Notes: generated by a model from the sequence alone, not told the origin. A stretch of DNA of 64,000 bases from Actinophytocola sp963840275 (GCA_963840275.1 CAWIYK010000005.1:1302001-1366000); one strand, 5' to 3'; numbered from the stretch's first letter, positions 16,175-25,551 are shown. Made by a program: numbers and translations.

Positions 16175-17298
16175 GGGCGGTCCCTGCGCAGCACCGACAG
16201 CTCGGCCGCCGCGTCGAGCAGCAGCTCGGGTGTCGCCAGCCCGGCGAGCAGATACCAGCGGCGCTGGTCGTAGGACCGGACGGCCACCACCGACAGCGGC
16301 ATGATCGACAGGTGGAACGCCTCGCCGCCGGGCAGTTTGTCGGTCACGCCACCGGCGCTCGTGATCGCGCCCGCCACGTCGCCGCCGACCTCCCTCGGCA
16401 CCGGCAGCGCGACGAACGCCGACAGGCCGGTGCCGTAGACCCCGACACCGAGCACCCCACCCGCGTCCGCCTCCCGCAGCGCACGCCCGGCCAGCCGCGG
16501 GAGCGGCCGGAAAGCACGGCGCGCACCGAGCACCGCCGCGAGATCGGGCGCGGTCACCACGGTGAAACCACCACCCGGCGGCGACTTCGGCGTGAGCACC
16601 TCAGCGGTGGGCGGCGTAGTGGTCAGCTCGAGGAAACGGGTGGTCAGCACCGGCCGGCCAGCGCCGCGTGCCGTCACCTCCACGGCGACCGGCAGCCCCG
16701 TCGCAGGGTCCGCCCAGACGTCGACGTGCCCGATGGTGGTAGCCGGATCGGACGGAGACAGGCGCAACCCGGCCGCGGCCCGCCCGGCGATCTCGCGGTC
16801 CGGCAGCGAGCGCACCGGATCGGCCCCGGCGGCCGACAACATCCGCCTCGCGAGGTCGGGCGGCAACAGATCCCCGGCGCGGGGCACGCGCGCCCGCACG
16901 TCCCCGACCAGGCGGGTCACCATGTTCGCGCCGTAGTCCCAGGTGAACTCACCCTGCGGGGTGCCGTACACACCTCGCTCCCCGCCGGTGGAGACGACGT
17001 CGACCCGCCACCGCGACGAGGACCCGTACCACGAGCGAACGGCGGTAGTAGTTGTCAACAGGTCGGTCAGGTCCGCGAGCCTGGGCAGCTCCGGCAGCGC
17101 GAGAAAGCCGGTGACCTCGGCATACCCTTGATGGGGCTGCTCACCGGAAGCGAGAATCCGGTCCCGGAGCGCGGTGGCGTCGACCGCCGAGGTCGAGGCC
17201 GGCAGCCACCCCGGCACCTGGGGCGCCACCACCACGGCGGCCGTCAGGACGGCGACCAGCGCCCAACCCCGAACCCTCGTGGACCGAACGACCGACAA
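16171..17298 (-). CDS. LolA/MucB-RseB-like exported protein of an ABC transporter operon
   Basis: 375 residues with an N-terminal signal or anchor (WALVAVLTAAVVVAPQVPGW). The middle has the half-barrel pattern of LolA/RseB proteins (RILASGEQPHQGYAEVTG, SSSRWRVDVVSTGGERGVYG, FTWDYGANMVTRL, GHVDVWADPATGLPVAVEV). Such proteins precede ABC-2 genes in many actinobacteria and may bind a hydrophobic or peptide ligand outside the membrane. No ECF sigma gene is adjacent, so an anti-sigma role is not supported here. First gene of the operon. Confidence 0.72.
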   Translation of the reverse strand: MSVVRSTRVRGWALVAVLTAAVVVAPQVPGWLPASTSAVDATALRDRILASGEQPHQGYAEVTGFLALPELPRLADLTDLLTTTTAVRSWYGSSSRWRVDVVSTGGERGVYGTPQGEFTWDYGANMVTRLVGDVRARVPRAGDLLPPDLARRMLSAAGADPVRSLPDREIAGRAAAGLRLSPSDPATTIGHVDVWADPATGLPVAVEVTARGAGRPVLTTRFLELTTTPPTAEVLTPKSPPGGGFTVVTAPDLAAVLGARRAFRPLPRLAGRALREADAGGVLGVGVYGTGLSAFVALPVPREVGGDVAGAITSAGGVTDKLPGGEAFHLSIMPLSVVAVRSYDQRRWYLLAGLATPELLLDAAAELSVLRRDRP

Positions 17299-17413
17299 AG
17301 TCCACCACCCGTCCTCAGGACTTCCCTTTGTACGCCGCCGCGGCGCAGTCGTGCCGCCAGCACACGGTCACACGCCGGTACGCCGGACGACCACCGCCAC
17401 GTAGCCTCTGGAC

Positions 17414-17854
17414 GTGGAGTGGCACCTGGGTCAGGCGAACGTGTCGAGGCTGCGGCTGCCGCCGACCGACCCGCGCAACGCCGAGATCGTCGCGGCGACC
17501 GACCGCGTCATCCACCTCGCCGAGCGTGCGCCGGGCTTCGTGTGGCGTCTGCGCACCCATCTCGGCGAGGATCGGCGGTCGATCGTGAACTTGTCGGTGT
17601 GGACGTCGTACCAGCCGCTGCACGAGTACACCTACCGCAGCGCCCATCACCACTACATTCGTCGGCAGCGTCAGTGGTTCGAGTCCGTGACCCAGCCCAG
17701 CACGGTGCTGTGGTGGCTGCCTGCCGGCACCACGCCCACGGTCGAGGAGGCTCTCACCCGCCTCGGTCACCTGCGAACCTACGGTCCGGGCCCGTCGGCA
17801 TTCACACTCCGCGTTCGCTTCAGCCCTACCGGCCACCTCAGCAAGAGATCCTGA
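17414..17854 (+). CDS. DUF3291 domain protein
   Basis: 146 residues starting at a GTG (MEWHLGQANVSRL). It shows the DUF3291 pattern: an LAERAPGFVWRL segment, NLSVWTSYQPLHEYTY, HHHYIRRQRQWF, then LWWLPAGTTPTVEEALTRL-HLR-YGP and a final AFTLRVRF. This resembles the dimeric alpha/beta barrel of monooxygenase-like proteins, but no function is established. It stands alone between divergent and convergent neighbours. Confidence 0.85.
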   Translation: MEWHLGQANVSRLRLPPTDPRNAEIVAATDRVIHLAERAPGFVWRLRTHLGEDRRSIVNLSVWTSYQPLHEYTYRSAHHHYIRRQRQWFESVTQPSTVLWWLPAGTTPTVEEALTRLGHLRTYGPGPSAFTLRVRFSPTGHLSKRS

Positions 17855-17867
17855 AGGTCGCGCCCGG

Positions 17868-18312
17868 TCAGGGTGTGATGACGCGTTCGGCGGGGTCGCG
17901 GGTGGTGTGAAGATCCCAGTAGACGTGCGCGATGGTGTCCGGTTCCATCGGCGACGCGTCGTCGGGAGTGCCCGGCGTTCCTGCGATCCACGCGCCGATG
18001 GCGACATGGCCGACGTAGATGGCTTCGTCGGCCAGCGAGCCGTTCAGGGTGAGGGCCCAGTTGCGGAGGGCGGCGCCGGCAGCGCCGGCGGTAGCGGCCC
18101 ACGGCGTCGGCGTGACCGAACTGGCGCCTGTGGTGTACAGCAACGTGCCGCTACCCGCCCCCACCATCGCGGGCAGCACCGCGCGGGTCGCGCTCGCCAA
18201 GTCGTTGCTCGGAGCGGGCGATCAGGGCGACGTCGAAGCCTTGGTGGCCGAAAACCCTGCCGAGCGACAGGCCGAGGCGCGTACCGGCCGCGACGAGAGC
18301 GATGGTGGGCAT
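17868..18312 (-). pseudogene. short-chain dehydrogenase/reductase, internally deleted
   Basis: Starting at the ATG at 18312 the first frame reads MPTIALVAAG-TRLGLSLGR and on through FDVALIARSEQRLGE, the Rossmann beginning of an SDR. From about 18200 a different frame carries the second half: TRAVLPAMVGAGSGTLLYTTG, then ALRNWALTLNGSLAD and YVGHVAIGAWI, ending at 17868. The roughly 80-90 residues that should separate these parts are missing and the reading frame changes, so this is a deletion rather than a single-base error. Homologues of this SDR type are about 220-240 residues. It is divergent from a LysR gene that is itself deleted; the intact pair was probably a regulator and its target. 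Confidence 0.75.
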
Positions 18313-18395
18313 GCGTGATCTCTCCTTGCATCGGTGTTCATCCGCCGACAGCGCGAGCGGACGAGTTCACCCCATCACCGCCGGAGGTGGTGCGT

Positions 18396-19102
18396 TTGGA
18401 GACGCGGGAGCTGGCGTACTTCCTGGCGGTGGCCGACGAGTTGCACTTCGGCCGTGCCGCGAGCCGGCTGGGTATCGCGCAGCCGGCGCTGTCGAAGGCG
18501 ATCCAGCGACTGGAACGCCGCCTGGGTATCAGCCTGTTCGAACGGACGAGCCGCGCGGTCACGCTGACCGCGACCGGTGAGGTGCTCGTCCGTGAGGCAC
18601 GCACGGCGCTGGACGCGGTATCGGCCGCCACCGCGCGGACGCGGCGCGCTGGCACCCACGACCCGCACCTGGTGCTGGCCATCAAGCCCGACGGTGACGC
18701 CGGTCTGCTCCCGGCAGTCCTCGCGGCCTACGAAAGCGAACCAGGCGCGTGCTTACCCGATCGCCGGCGAAGACCACCTCGATCGGCAACACGCTGCGGA
18801 TGGCCGACCTCGAGCGCGAAAGGCTGCACAAGCACGATCCCACCGATGCCGGCGCCGTTGGCAGCCTCAGCGAACTGATGCACCTGATCGCCCTGGGGCG
18901 CACGGTCGCCGTGCTGCCGCAGTCGCTGACCACGCCCCTGCGCGACGACCTGACCACGGTCCCGATGACCGACGTGCCGCCGAGCGTCCTCGTGCTCGCC
19001 TGGCCCACGCACAGCACGTCCCCATCAGTCGCGGCCCTCGCCCGAGCCGCCGCGAAAGCCGTCGCGGACATCACGGCGTCGGCGACCGTGGACCGTCGAT
19101 GA
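18396..19102 (+). pseudogene. LysR-family regulator, internally deleted
   Basis: From a TTG at 18396 (GGAGG 8 bases upstream) the frame gives a typical LysR DNA-binding domain: ELAYFLAVADELHFGRAA, LGIAQPALSKAIQRLERRLG, LFERTSRAVTLTATGEVL, on to LLPAVLAAYESEPGA. Near 18750 the frame is lost. The C-terminal effector-domain end continues in another frame (GSLSELMHLIALGRTVAVLP ... VLVLAWPTHSTSPSVAAL) to 19102. About 90 residues of the effector domain are absent. LysR proteins are normally near 300 residues; the parts here sum to about 230. The DNA-binding part could still be translated. Confidence 0.75.
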
Positions 19103-19130
19103 GGTATCCGGCACCGGGCACGCGTCCTCG

Positions 19131-21032
19131 TCAGGGTCGGAGCCAGCGGTCGAACCAGGCACGGGTGCGGCGCAGGACGTCGAGTTGGTGGTTGCGTTCC
19201 TGGATCATGTGGCCCTCTCTGGGATAGATCACGAACTCGTGCTCGACGCCGAAGTGGCGCAGTGCCCGGTGGAAGTACACGGCCTGGCCGAGGGGCACGT
19301 TGGTGTCCTCGGCACCGTGCAGGATGAGCACCGGGGTGCGGATGCGGCTGGTGAAGGAGATCGGACTGACCGCGTCATGCGGGTGTGGGCCGATGCCGGA
19401 CCAGCCGGTGCTGCCGCCGAGCGCGGCCTCGAACTGTCCGTTCTCCCCGGTCGCGGCGAGCATGCCCCAGTCGGTGACGCCGGCGCTGACCAGCGCGGCG
19501 CGAAACCGCTCGGTCTGCCCAACGGCCCAGGCGGCCATGAACCCGCCGTGGCTCCCGCCGGCGATGCCCAGCCGATCGGGGTCGGCGACGCCCTCGGCGA
19601 TGAGCAGGTCGATGCCGGTCAGGATGTCGGTCCACTCCTCCTGGCCGACTCGGCCGGCGACGCTGGCGGCGAAGGTGTGGCCGTGGCCCTGGCCGCCGCG
19701 CGGGTTGGGCAGGAACACGGCGTAACCGGCGGTGGCCAGCCACTGCGCGCTGGGGAACCAGAACAGCTGGAGGTGATCGGCGTACCGGTCGTAGGGGCCT
19801 CCGTGCACGATCGTGACGAGTGGGAACGGGCCGTCCGAGGCGGATTTCCCGACGGGCAGTACGAGCAGACCGTCCAGCTCGAGGCCGTCGGCGGCACGGT
19901 AGGCCAGTGGTCGCTGGGTGCCGAAGGCGATGTCGTCCAGTTCGGGGCGGGTGTCCGTGATCTTCCGCAGTGGCCCGGTTGGTGGCCCGACGTGAACGTT
20001 CGCGGGTTGGTAACGGGTGTCGGTCAGTGCCGCGATCGCCGTGCCCGCGGGGGTGGCGGTGAGGGCATCGAGGCCGCCGGGGTGCTGCGACAGGGGCGTT
20101 GGCCCGGTGGGGTCCAGCCGGGCCAACGTCGTGTTCATTCCGTCGGCGAACACCACCAAGGGGGCGGCCTCGGTCTGGCACAGTTCGGTGGGGCACATCG
20201 GCAGGTCGGCGGTGCGGTTGCGTCGGACGCGGCTGCCCACGGCCAGGTCGAACACTGCGGTGCCGGCTTGGAGGACCGGTGGGGTGAGGGCGACGTAACC
20301 GAGGTGCCAACCGTCCTCGCCGGGCCACCAGGCCAGAGAGTGTGCGTCGGCCTCGACCGGTCCGAGGTCCTCCGCGGTCCCCGTTGCGGGGTCGAACAGG
20401 TGCAGTCGGCCGGTGCGGGGGCCGTAGTCGTTGTCGGCGCTGGCCTGGGTGAGTACGGCGAGCGGGCCACCGTCGGGACGTTGCCGCAGTTCCACGAGGT
20501 GCCGGTCGCCGAACACGCTCGGGGTGGTGACCTGGCCGGTGCGCGGGTCGAGCAGGCGCAACCGGGCGTGCGGTTCGCGCTCGCCGACGACGATGGCGTC
20601 GTCGCGGTCCAGGGCGCGGCGCGTGTCCTGCTCGGAGAGCTCGTCCTCGGCGAGCAGTGCGACCAGGTCGGGGTCGGCGAGCTGCAGGTGGTCGATGATG
20701 CCGGTGCGCCAGCTGGTCAACGCGGTCGGCGTGCTGTCGGCGAGGGCGAGCCGATGCAGCTGCGGGGTACCACGGTCGGCGCGGTCGGACAGGAAGAACA
20801 GCGTGCCCGAGTCAGCGGACCAGCGTGGTCGGGACTCCATCGCGGTGTCGCTGGTCGCCCGGCGTGACGCGGCGCCGCCGTCGATGTCGACGAGCCAGAG
20901 TTCGGTGTCGAGGTGGTCGCCGGTCCGGCTGGTGGGGGCGAGAACGTAGCAGAGCAGACGCCCGTTCGGAGCGAGAGCCGGGGCCTGCGGGACGCGACCC
21001 TCGACCACGAGTTCGGCGGTCAGACCTGTCAT
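19131..21032 (-). CDS. S9 family peptidase (prolyl oligopeptidase-like)
   Basis: 633 residues. The N-terminal ~370 residues form a WD/beta-propeller-like domain (GRLLCYVLAPTSRTGD, RPRWSADSGTLFFLSDR). The C-terminal alpha/beta-hydrolase domain has VTIVHGGPYDR, the nucleophile elbow GGSHGG (Ser near 494), the Asp segment LILHGAEDTNVP and the His segment YPREGHMIQE. This is the acylaminoacyl/dipeptidyl-peptidase branch of S9; it has no signal peptide, so is likely cytoplasmic. It stands alone, convergent with the LysR remnant. Confidence 0.9.
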   Translation of the reverse strand: MTGLTAELVVEGRVPQAPALAPNGRLLCYVLAPTSRTGDHLDTELWLVDIDGGAASRRATSDTAMESRPRWSADSGTLFFLSDRADRGTPQLHRLALADSTPTALTSWRTGIIDHLQLADPDLVALLAEDELSEQDTRRALDRDDAIVVGEREPHARLRLLDPRTGQVTTPSVFGDRHLVELRQRPDGGPLAVLTQASADNDYGPRTGRLHLFDPATGTAEDLGPVEADAHSLAWWPGEDGWHLGYVALTPPVLQAGTAVFDLAVGSRVRRNRTADLPMCPTELCQTEAAPLVVFADGMNTTLARLDPTGPTPLSQHPGGLDALTATPAGTAIAALTDTRYQPANVHVGPPTGPLRKITDTRPELDDIAFGTQRPLAYRAADGLELDGLLVLPVGKSASDGPFPLVTIVHGGPYDRYADHLQLFWFPSAQWLATAGYAVFLPNPRGGQGHGHTFAASVAGRVGQEEWTDILTGIDLLIAEGVADPDRLGIAGGSHGGFMAAWAVGQTERFRAALVSAGVTDWGMLAATGENGQFEAALGGSTGWSGIGPHPHDAVSPISFTSRIRTPVLILHGAEDTNVPLGQAVYFHRALRHFGVEHEFVIYPREGHMIQERNHQLDVLRRTRAWFDRWLRP

Positions 21033-21248
21033 GCGATCAGTCTGCCAACATCAACAGCGCAGCACATGGACCGATCATCCGCGTCTCGGGTGTCCGTACC
21101 ACCCCCGTCCCGGGCGGGTTCGGCCACGACCAGGTGTTCCAGTCGTCGGGTTCGCCGCGGGGAACCGGGATGAGCGTTTGAGGGTTGACTTTGTATCGAC
21201 TGTTGACCCATCGTTGTGGTACATGACTTGCGACAAAGAGGCGTGGGC

Positions 21249-22028
21249 ATGGTGACCGACAGAGGTGTGGCGCGAGCGCGGAAGTGGCTGCGTGGCAACC
21301 GGTTGGGCGATGTCGAGCCGTCGGACCTGCTGGTGGCACGGCTGGAGGCGCGCCGGAGGGGTAACCGGATCCCCGTGGTCGCGGGCCTGGCGTTCATCAT
21401 GGTCATGGGTGTCTGGCGCGGGATCGACCGCTCCGCGCCGGAGGAGAACACCGTCAGCGGCATCGGCTTGTCCGCGTTCTTGTACGCGATGGTCATCATC
21501 GCGCTGTGTCTCGGCTGGTGGTACCAGGTTCGGGCCGAGCGTCGGCTGTTGCCGCCCACGCGTATCCGCAGCGCTCACCCGGCGGCGACCAGTGTCCTCG
21601 ACGTCCTCGGCCCCGCGCATCTGGTCGCCGTCACGGTGGTCTTCGGTGGCGGCCTGCTGCTCGGGGCGGCTGGTGCGCTGCTGGCGCCCCGGCCGCCCGA
21701 CCGGGTGCTGGCGCTCACGTTCCTGATCGCGGTCGCGGTCCTGGCCGCGCTGGGTTGCCTCGCGCTGGTCACCGTCCTGCGGCGGCCCACTGTCGCCGAG
21801 GACGCCGACTCCATGCTCGTCGACGACGTGCTGCGCTCCCAGGACGCGCGGTCCGCCCTGGTGCCGCTCCCGATTCTGGTCGCGCTGGCCGCCGCGAGCG
21901 GCATCACTTCCGGCTCATGGGTGCTTTGGGCACTGCTCGCCTACACGGCGGTCGGCGCCGCATGCTGGCTGTCCGCCGAACTGCTGGCCGGGCTGCGGGC
22001 ACCGCGCGGGCTGGCGGCCGCCAAGTGA
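21249..22028 (+). CDS. membrane protein paired with a GntR regulator
   Basis: 259 residues from the ATG at 21249 (AAGAGG 7 bases upstream). Six hydrophobic segments are visible, including VVAGLAFIMVMGVW, LSAFLYAMVIIALCLGWWY, LVAVTVVFGGGLLLGAAGAL, LTFLIAVAVLAALGCLALV and SGSWVLWALLAYTAVGAACW. I do not recognise a transporter motif. Its stop overlaps the start of the GntR gene (GTGA), a layout common for YtrA-type regulators and the membrane proteins they control. Confidence 0.72.
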   Translation: MVTDRGVARARKWLRGNRLGDVEPSDLLVARLEARRRGNRIPVVAGLAFIMVMGVWRGIDRSAPEENTVSGIGLSAFLYAMVIIALCLGWWYQVRAERRLLPPTRIRSAHPAATSVLDVLGPAHLVAVTVVFGGGLLLGAAGALLAPRPPDRVLALTFLIAVAVLAALGCLALVTVLRRPTVAEDADSMLVDDVLRSQDARSALVPLPILVALAAASGITSGSWVLWALLAYTAVGAACWLSAELLAGLRAPRGLAAAK

Positions 22029-22375
22029 TCACTCTCGACACGGCGTCCCTGGTCCCGCCCTACGAGCAGGTGCGCTCGCAGCTCGCCAAACAGATCAACG
22101 ACGGCACGCTCGCGGTCGGCACGCGGCTGCCCACCGTACGCCGGCTGGCCGCGGATCTCGGGCTCGCGGTCAACACCGTGGCTCGCGCCTACCGGGAGTT
22201 GGAGGACGCCGACCTCGTCGACACGCGTGGCCGGGCCGGGACGTTCGTGAGCACCACCGGGGACCGCTCCCGCACGGCCGCGGTCAGCGCGGCCCAGGAA
22301 TACGCGGCCGTCGTCCGAAAGCTCGGCCTGGCTCGGGGCGAAGCGCTGAGCATTGTTACCGCGGCCCTCGGCTAG
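22025..22375 (+). CDS. GntR-family (YtrA-type) transcriptional regulator
   Basis: 116 residues from a GTG at 22025. The GntR winged helix is clear: PPYEQVRSQLAKQINDGTL, then GTRLPTVRRLAADLGL, NTVARAYRELEDADLVDTRG and GTFVS. Only about 40 helical residues follow, the short C-terminal domain of the YtrA subfamily, whose members repress membrane-transport genes. It is translationally coupled to the membrane protein just upstream and probably autoregulates that operon. Confidence 0.9.
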   Translation: MITLDTASLVPPYEQVRSQLAKQINDGTLAVGTRLPTVRRLAADLGLAVNTVARAYRELEDADLVDTRGRAGTFVSTTGDRSRTAAVSAAQEYAAVVRKLGLARGEALSIVTAALG

Positions 22376-22381
22376 TAGATC

Positions 22382-22540
22382 GTGACGGTGCGCGCGGCAC
22401 CGAACCGAACTGGCGAGTGCTACGCCGCACTGTGCGACGTCTACACCGCACTCACCGAGGAACGCGGCTGGTCGCCCGATCGCGTGGAACAGTGGGGGAA
22501 CGACACACTGCGCTTGCTCATCGCCGATGGAGGATCTTGA
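22382..22540 (+). CDS. small ORF of unknown function, coupled to the VOC gene
   Basis: 52 residues from a GTG at 22382, rich in aromatic and acidic residues (CYAALCDVYTALTEERGWSP, then EQWGNDTLRLLIADGG). Its stop overlaps the ATG of the VOC gene (TGATG), and 6 bases separate it from the GntR stop, so translation through the region is plausible. It resembles the last helices of a regulator and could be a remnant. No firm assignment. Confidence 0.4.
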   Translation: MTVRAAPNRTGECYAALCDVYTALTEERGWSPDRVEQWGNDTLRLLIADGGS

Positions 22541-22950
22541 TGTCCGTGCGCCAGATGCGGTTGGTGGTCACAGCTCCCGACTACGACGAGGCGCTGCGCT
22601 TCTACCGTGACGTGCTCGGGTTGCCCGAGGAGGCGGAGTACGTCTCCGAGAGCGGGCGCGTCGTCATCCTGGACGCCGGCCGGGCGACGCTCGAGATCGC
22701 CGACCCGCGGCACGCGCGGTTCGTCGACGACGTCGAGGTCGGCCGCCGGGTGGCCGGTCAGTACCGCGTCGCGTTCGAAGTGGACGACTCGACCACCGCG
22801 ACGCGGCGTCTCGCCGAGGCAGGAGCCACGGTGATCGCCGAACCGACGCGAACCCCGTGGAACTCGCTCAACTCCCGCCTCGAAGGCGCCGCCGGCGTCC
22901 AGCTCACCCTCTTCACCAACCTCGGCGCCGACGAGGGCGGCGAGTCGTGA
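22540..22950 (+). CDS. VOC family protein (glyoxalase/bleomycin-resistance fold)
   Basis: 136 residues with two beta-alpha-beta-beta-beta modules: RLVVTAPDYDEALRFYRDVL-GLPEE at the start and VAFEVDDSTTATRRLAEAGA in the second half, ending WNSLNSRLEGAAGVQLTLF. This matches VOC metalloenzymes or binding proteins. The metal-ligand pattern is incomplete and the substrate is unknown. Confidence 0.85.
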   Translation: MSVRQMRLVVTAPDYDEALRFYRDVLGLPEEAEYVSESGRVVILDAGRATLEIADPRHARFVDDVEVGRRVAGQYRVAFEVDDSTTATRRLAEAGATVIAEPTRTPWNSLNSRLEGAAGVQLTLFTNLGADEGGES

Positions 22951-23029
22951 CACCCCCGCGCCGTCATCGCGGTTGCCCGACCGTGCCGGTCAGGTCAGGC
23001 GTGGGATGACGTCGGTGGCGAGTCGTCGG

Positions 23030-24259
23030 TCAACCCTCTACTGAGGACTCGCGGCGCGGAGGCCGGCCGGGCCGCCGCCACCGCAGGTAGCGGACGGCGA
23101 CGTAGACGAACGCACCGGCGAGGAGGGAATCCAGGAGCAGGAACGCGCCGCGCACCGTCATGATCTCGCTCAGTAGGCCAAGCAGCGGGTTGGCGAGCAG
23201 GGAGCCCACCGTCCCTCCCATCAGGACCAGCGAGACCATGTTGGCTCCCGCGTTGGCAGGGGACAGCGAGGCGACCTTCAGCAGTTCTGGATAGGCGATG
23301 CCGAGCGCGGCGCCCAGGAGCACGAAGGCAGGCCCCATGACGGCGGCGTGACCGCCGGTCAGGCCGGAGGCGAACGCCAGCACGGCCAGCGGTCCCAGCA
23401 GCGAGGTGGTCATCAGGACGCCGAACCTGGACCGCGCCCTGTCCCCGACGAAGCGGATGAGGATGCCGCCGACGGCGTACGCGGCGTACGCGGCACCGCC
23501 GAACCCGGCGAATCCCAGTTCCCGGTCGACCAGGTGCGAGTGCCACGTGTTGACCGCGCCTTCCATCAGCCGGAGGACCACCGCGGTCACCACGAGAGCG
23601 GCGACGCCGAGGTGCGGGTGGCCAGGGGCCGGCGGTGCTGTCGCCTCGGGGTCCCTCGGACGGGAGTCGGCTGCTGCAGAGCGGCGCATCGGCCTGGTGA
23701 ACAGCGCCCTGGCGACCGTCACGGCGAGCAGTGAACCGGTGATCGCCACCTGGGACGACGCCGTCCCCGCCGTGGCGAAGTCGATCAGCGCGGCCGCGAG
23801 GACGCCGATGGAGAAGGAACCGTGGCAGGAGGCGAGCAGTGACCTCGTCAGCCGTTCCTCCAACTCGCAGGCCCCGTGGTTGAGGCTGACCTGGACCACA
23901 CCCATCGCGGCGCCGAAGAGTGCCAGCAGCACCGCGGTCACCGGTACGGCCGGGCTCAGCACAAGGCCCGCGCTCGACAACGGCAGCAGGTTGATCGCCC
24001 ACGTCGAGACCACTGCCTGCCGGGTCGCCGGGAGCCGTACGTAACCGCGCATCGCGCCGATGGCGACCACGGCCGACACCGCCAGGAGCAGCCCCCACAA
24101 GGCCGCCCGCACGCCGAGCAGGAGCTGTGCGTGAACGGCGTAGGAGTACCAGGACGCGACCGGGAATCCCAGCGCGAAGAAACCCAGTCTCAGCGCGGCG
24201 GCCTCGCGTCGGCGGCGGCTCCGGTCGGCAACCGCGCTACCACCACCAGAGCGCTTCAC
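23030..24259 (-). CDS. MFS transporter of the phosphonate cluster
   Basis: 409 residues from a GTG at 24259, with about 12 hydrophobic segments (LRLGFFALGFPVASWYSYAV, LLLGVRAALWGLLLAVSAVV, VAALVVTAVVLRL, AAVMGPAFVLLGAALGIAY, ANMVSLVLMGGTVGSLLANP). The middle loop is basic and Pro-rich. It overlaps the glycosyltransferase gene by 23 bases and is the last gene of the five-gene operon that begins with PEP mutase, so it probably exports the phosphonate product. A second MFS gene in the cluster is frameshifted, which makes this the likely working exporter. Confidence 0.85.
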   Translation of the reverse strand: MKRSGGGSAVADRSRRRREAAALRLGFFALGFPVASWYSYAVHAQLLLGVRAALWGLLLAVSAVVAIGAMRGYVRLPATRQAVVSTWAINLLPLSSAGLVLSPAVPVTAVLLALFGAAMGVVQVSLNHGACELEERLTRSLLASCHGSFSIGVLAAALIDFATAGTASSQVAITGSLLAVTVARALFTRPMRRSAAADSRPRDPEATAPPAPGHPHLGVAALVVTAVVLRLMEGAVNTWHSHLVDRELGFAGFGGAAYAAYAVGGILIRFVGDRARSRFGVLMTTSLLGPLAVLAFASGLTGGHAAVMGPAFVLLGAALGIAYPELLKVASLSPANAGANMVSLVLMGGTVGSLLANPLLGLLSEIMTVRGAFLLLDSLLAGAFVYVAVRYLRWRRPGRPPRRESSVEG

Positions 24260-25529
24260 GCAGGCCCACCGCCGTGTTGGACTCGAACGAGTCAGGCCGA
24301 ACGGCACCGATGCCGGTCCTCGCCTCGGCGGCGAGAACGAGCGCCTGGGCCACCTCGTCCACGGTGAGCGCCGCGCATCGGAACGCGCCGGCCTGCTGGT
24401 CCAGGAACTGGCCCAGAGATGGTGTGTCGTGCCACACCAGGCGCAGGTCCGCATGCCCGAATGCCTGAGCCTCCAGGACAGACAGCGGCGCTCCTTCGAA
24501 CCGGGAGGTGAACACCGCCACCTCCAGTGCTCGGCTGGCCAGCACGTGCAGCGGCAGTTGCGGATCGAACGAGGTGATCGCCGTGATGGAGCCGGGTGGA
24601 GCGGCGGCCACCAGGGCGTCGATGCGCTTGCGGTAGGCGGGGTCGGTCAAACCTTGCGGCATGAGCGCGACCAGGTGCCAACTCTGATCATCGACCCGGT
24701 CCAGGAACTCCCCGAAAGCCGGGATGAGTACGTCGAACCCCTTCTGGGCATGGCACCGGCCCCAGGAGAACAGCAGGCGGCGGTTCTTCGGAATGCCCCG
24801 CTCCCACAGATACTCGTCGCTGGGCACGACGGTGGAAGCGCCGAAGCGCGTCGGTTTGTCGGGGATCCCGTTGACGAACGGTACGAGCATGCGCGGGCCG
24901 AGCTCGTACTCGTACCGCAGCAGGTCGTGGAAGTAGGGTCCGATGTAACCGACCCGATCCAGGGGGTGGTCCCGCATCGCCGGGAAGGCCCGCTCCTCCA
25001 TGGCGATTCGGTTCTTCGACGTCCCGTCGGCGAATGCTCGGCCCAGGCTGTGGGTGATGTAGACGATCTGCAGGTTCGCCATGTTCGGCAGGTAGGAGCG
25101 AACGTCGGCCAGCATGACCCCGTGGACCAGCAGGGTGACTTTCGCGTGCCGGTCACACAGCCGCGCGACCTCGTCGGCCAGCAGCTGGCACATGCGTTCC
25201 CACTGTGCCGGGTCGGCATGCGCCCACACGTCCGTCAGGCTCGCGCGATTGCTGTTGTCCAGCCAGATGAACCGCCCATCCCGGGCCTGGCAGGCCGTCG
25301 AGACGAGACGATGCACGTCGGGCGCGTAGTCGGCGGACCGGCTCGAGATCGTGGGGCTGATCGCGTACAACGCCCAGTCCCGACGACGCAGTCGCGGTAC
25401 CCGGTCAGCGATCTCGTCGACGCATTCGAAGAACCAGTCGACGACACTCGCGACCCCGCACTCCGCCGTGGCCAGACCGTCGATCGCCGCCACGACCAGC
25501 GCGTGCGGGGCACGGCGTGACTCGTTCAT
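24237..25529 (-). CDS. GT4-like glycosyltransferase
   Basis: 430 residues from the ATG at 25529 (GGGAGA 6 bases upstream). It has a GT-B layout: N-terminal half with LLVHGVMLADVRSYLPNM and LQIVYITHSLGRAF, and a C-terminal donor-binding half with LFSWGRCHAQKGFDVLIPAF, ASRALEVAVFTSRFEG and PLSVLEAQAFGHADLRLVWH, the E-x7-E-type nucleotide-sugar site region of GT4 enzymes. It lies in the pepM operon between the FAD protein and the exporter. In this context it may glycosylate the phosphonate or a peptide intermediate; the sugar donor is unknown. Confidence 0.8.
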   Translation of the reverse strand: MNESRRAPHALVVAAIDGLATAECGVASVVDWFFECVDEIADRVPRLRRRDWALYAISPTISSRSADYAPDVHRLVSTACQARDGRFIWLDNSNRASLTDVWAHADPAQWERMCQLLADEVARLCDRHAKVTLLVHGVMLADVRSYLPNMANLQIVYITHSLGRAFADGTSKNRIAMEERAFPAMRDHPLDRVGYIGPYFHDLLRYEYELGPRMLVPFVNGIPDKPTRFGASTVVPSDEYLWERGIPKNRRLLFSWGRCHAQKGFDVLIPAFGEFLDRVDDQSWHLVALMPQGLTDPAYRKRIDALVAAAPPGSITAITSFDPQLPLHVLASRALEVAVFTSRFEGAPLSVLEAQAFGHADLRLVWHDTPSLGQFLDQQAGAFRCAALTVDEVAQALVLAAEARTGIGAVRPDSFESNTAVGLREALWWW

Positions 25530-25551
25530 TTCGTCTCCCGTGGCTGCTGCC

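Noticed and set aside
21033..21248. Possible peptide (QTLIPVPRGEPDDWNTWSWP) on the minus strand upstream of the membrane protein gene
   Set aside because: The composition looks protein-like, but there is no start, no family match I know, and the frame is short.
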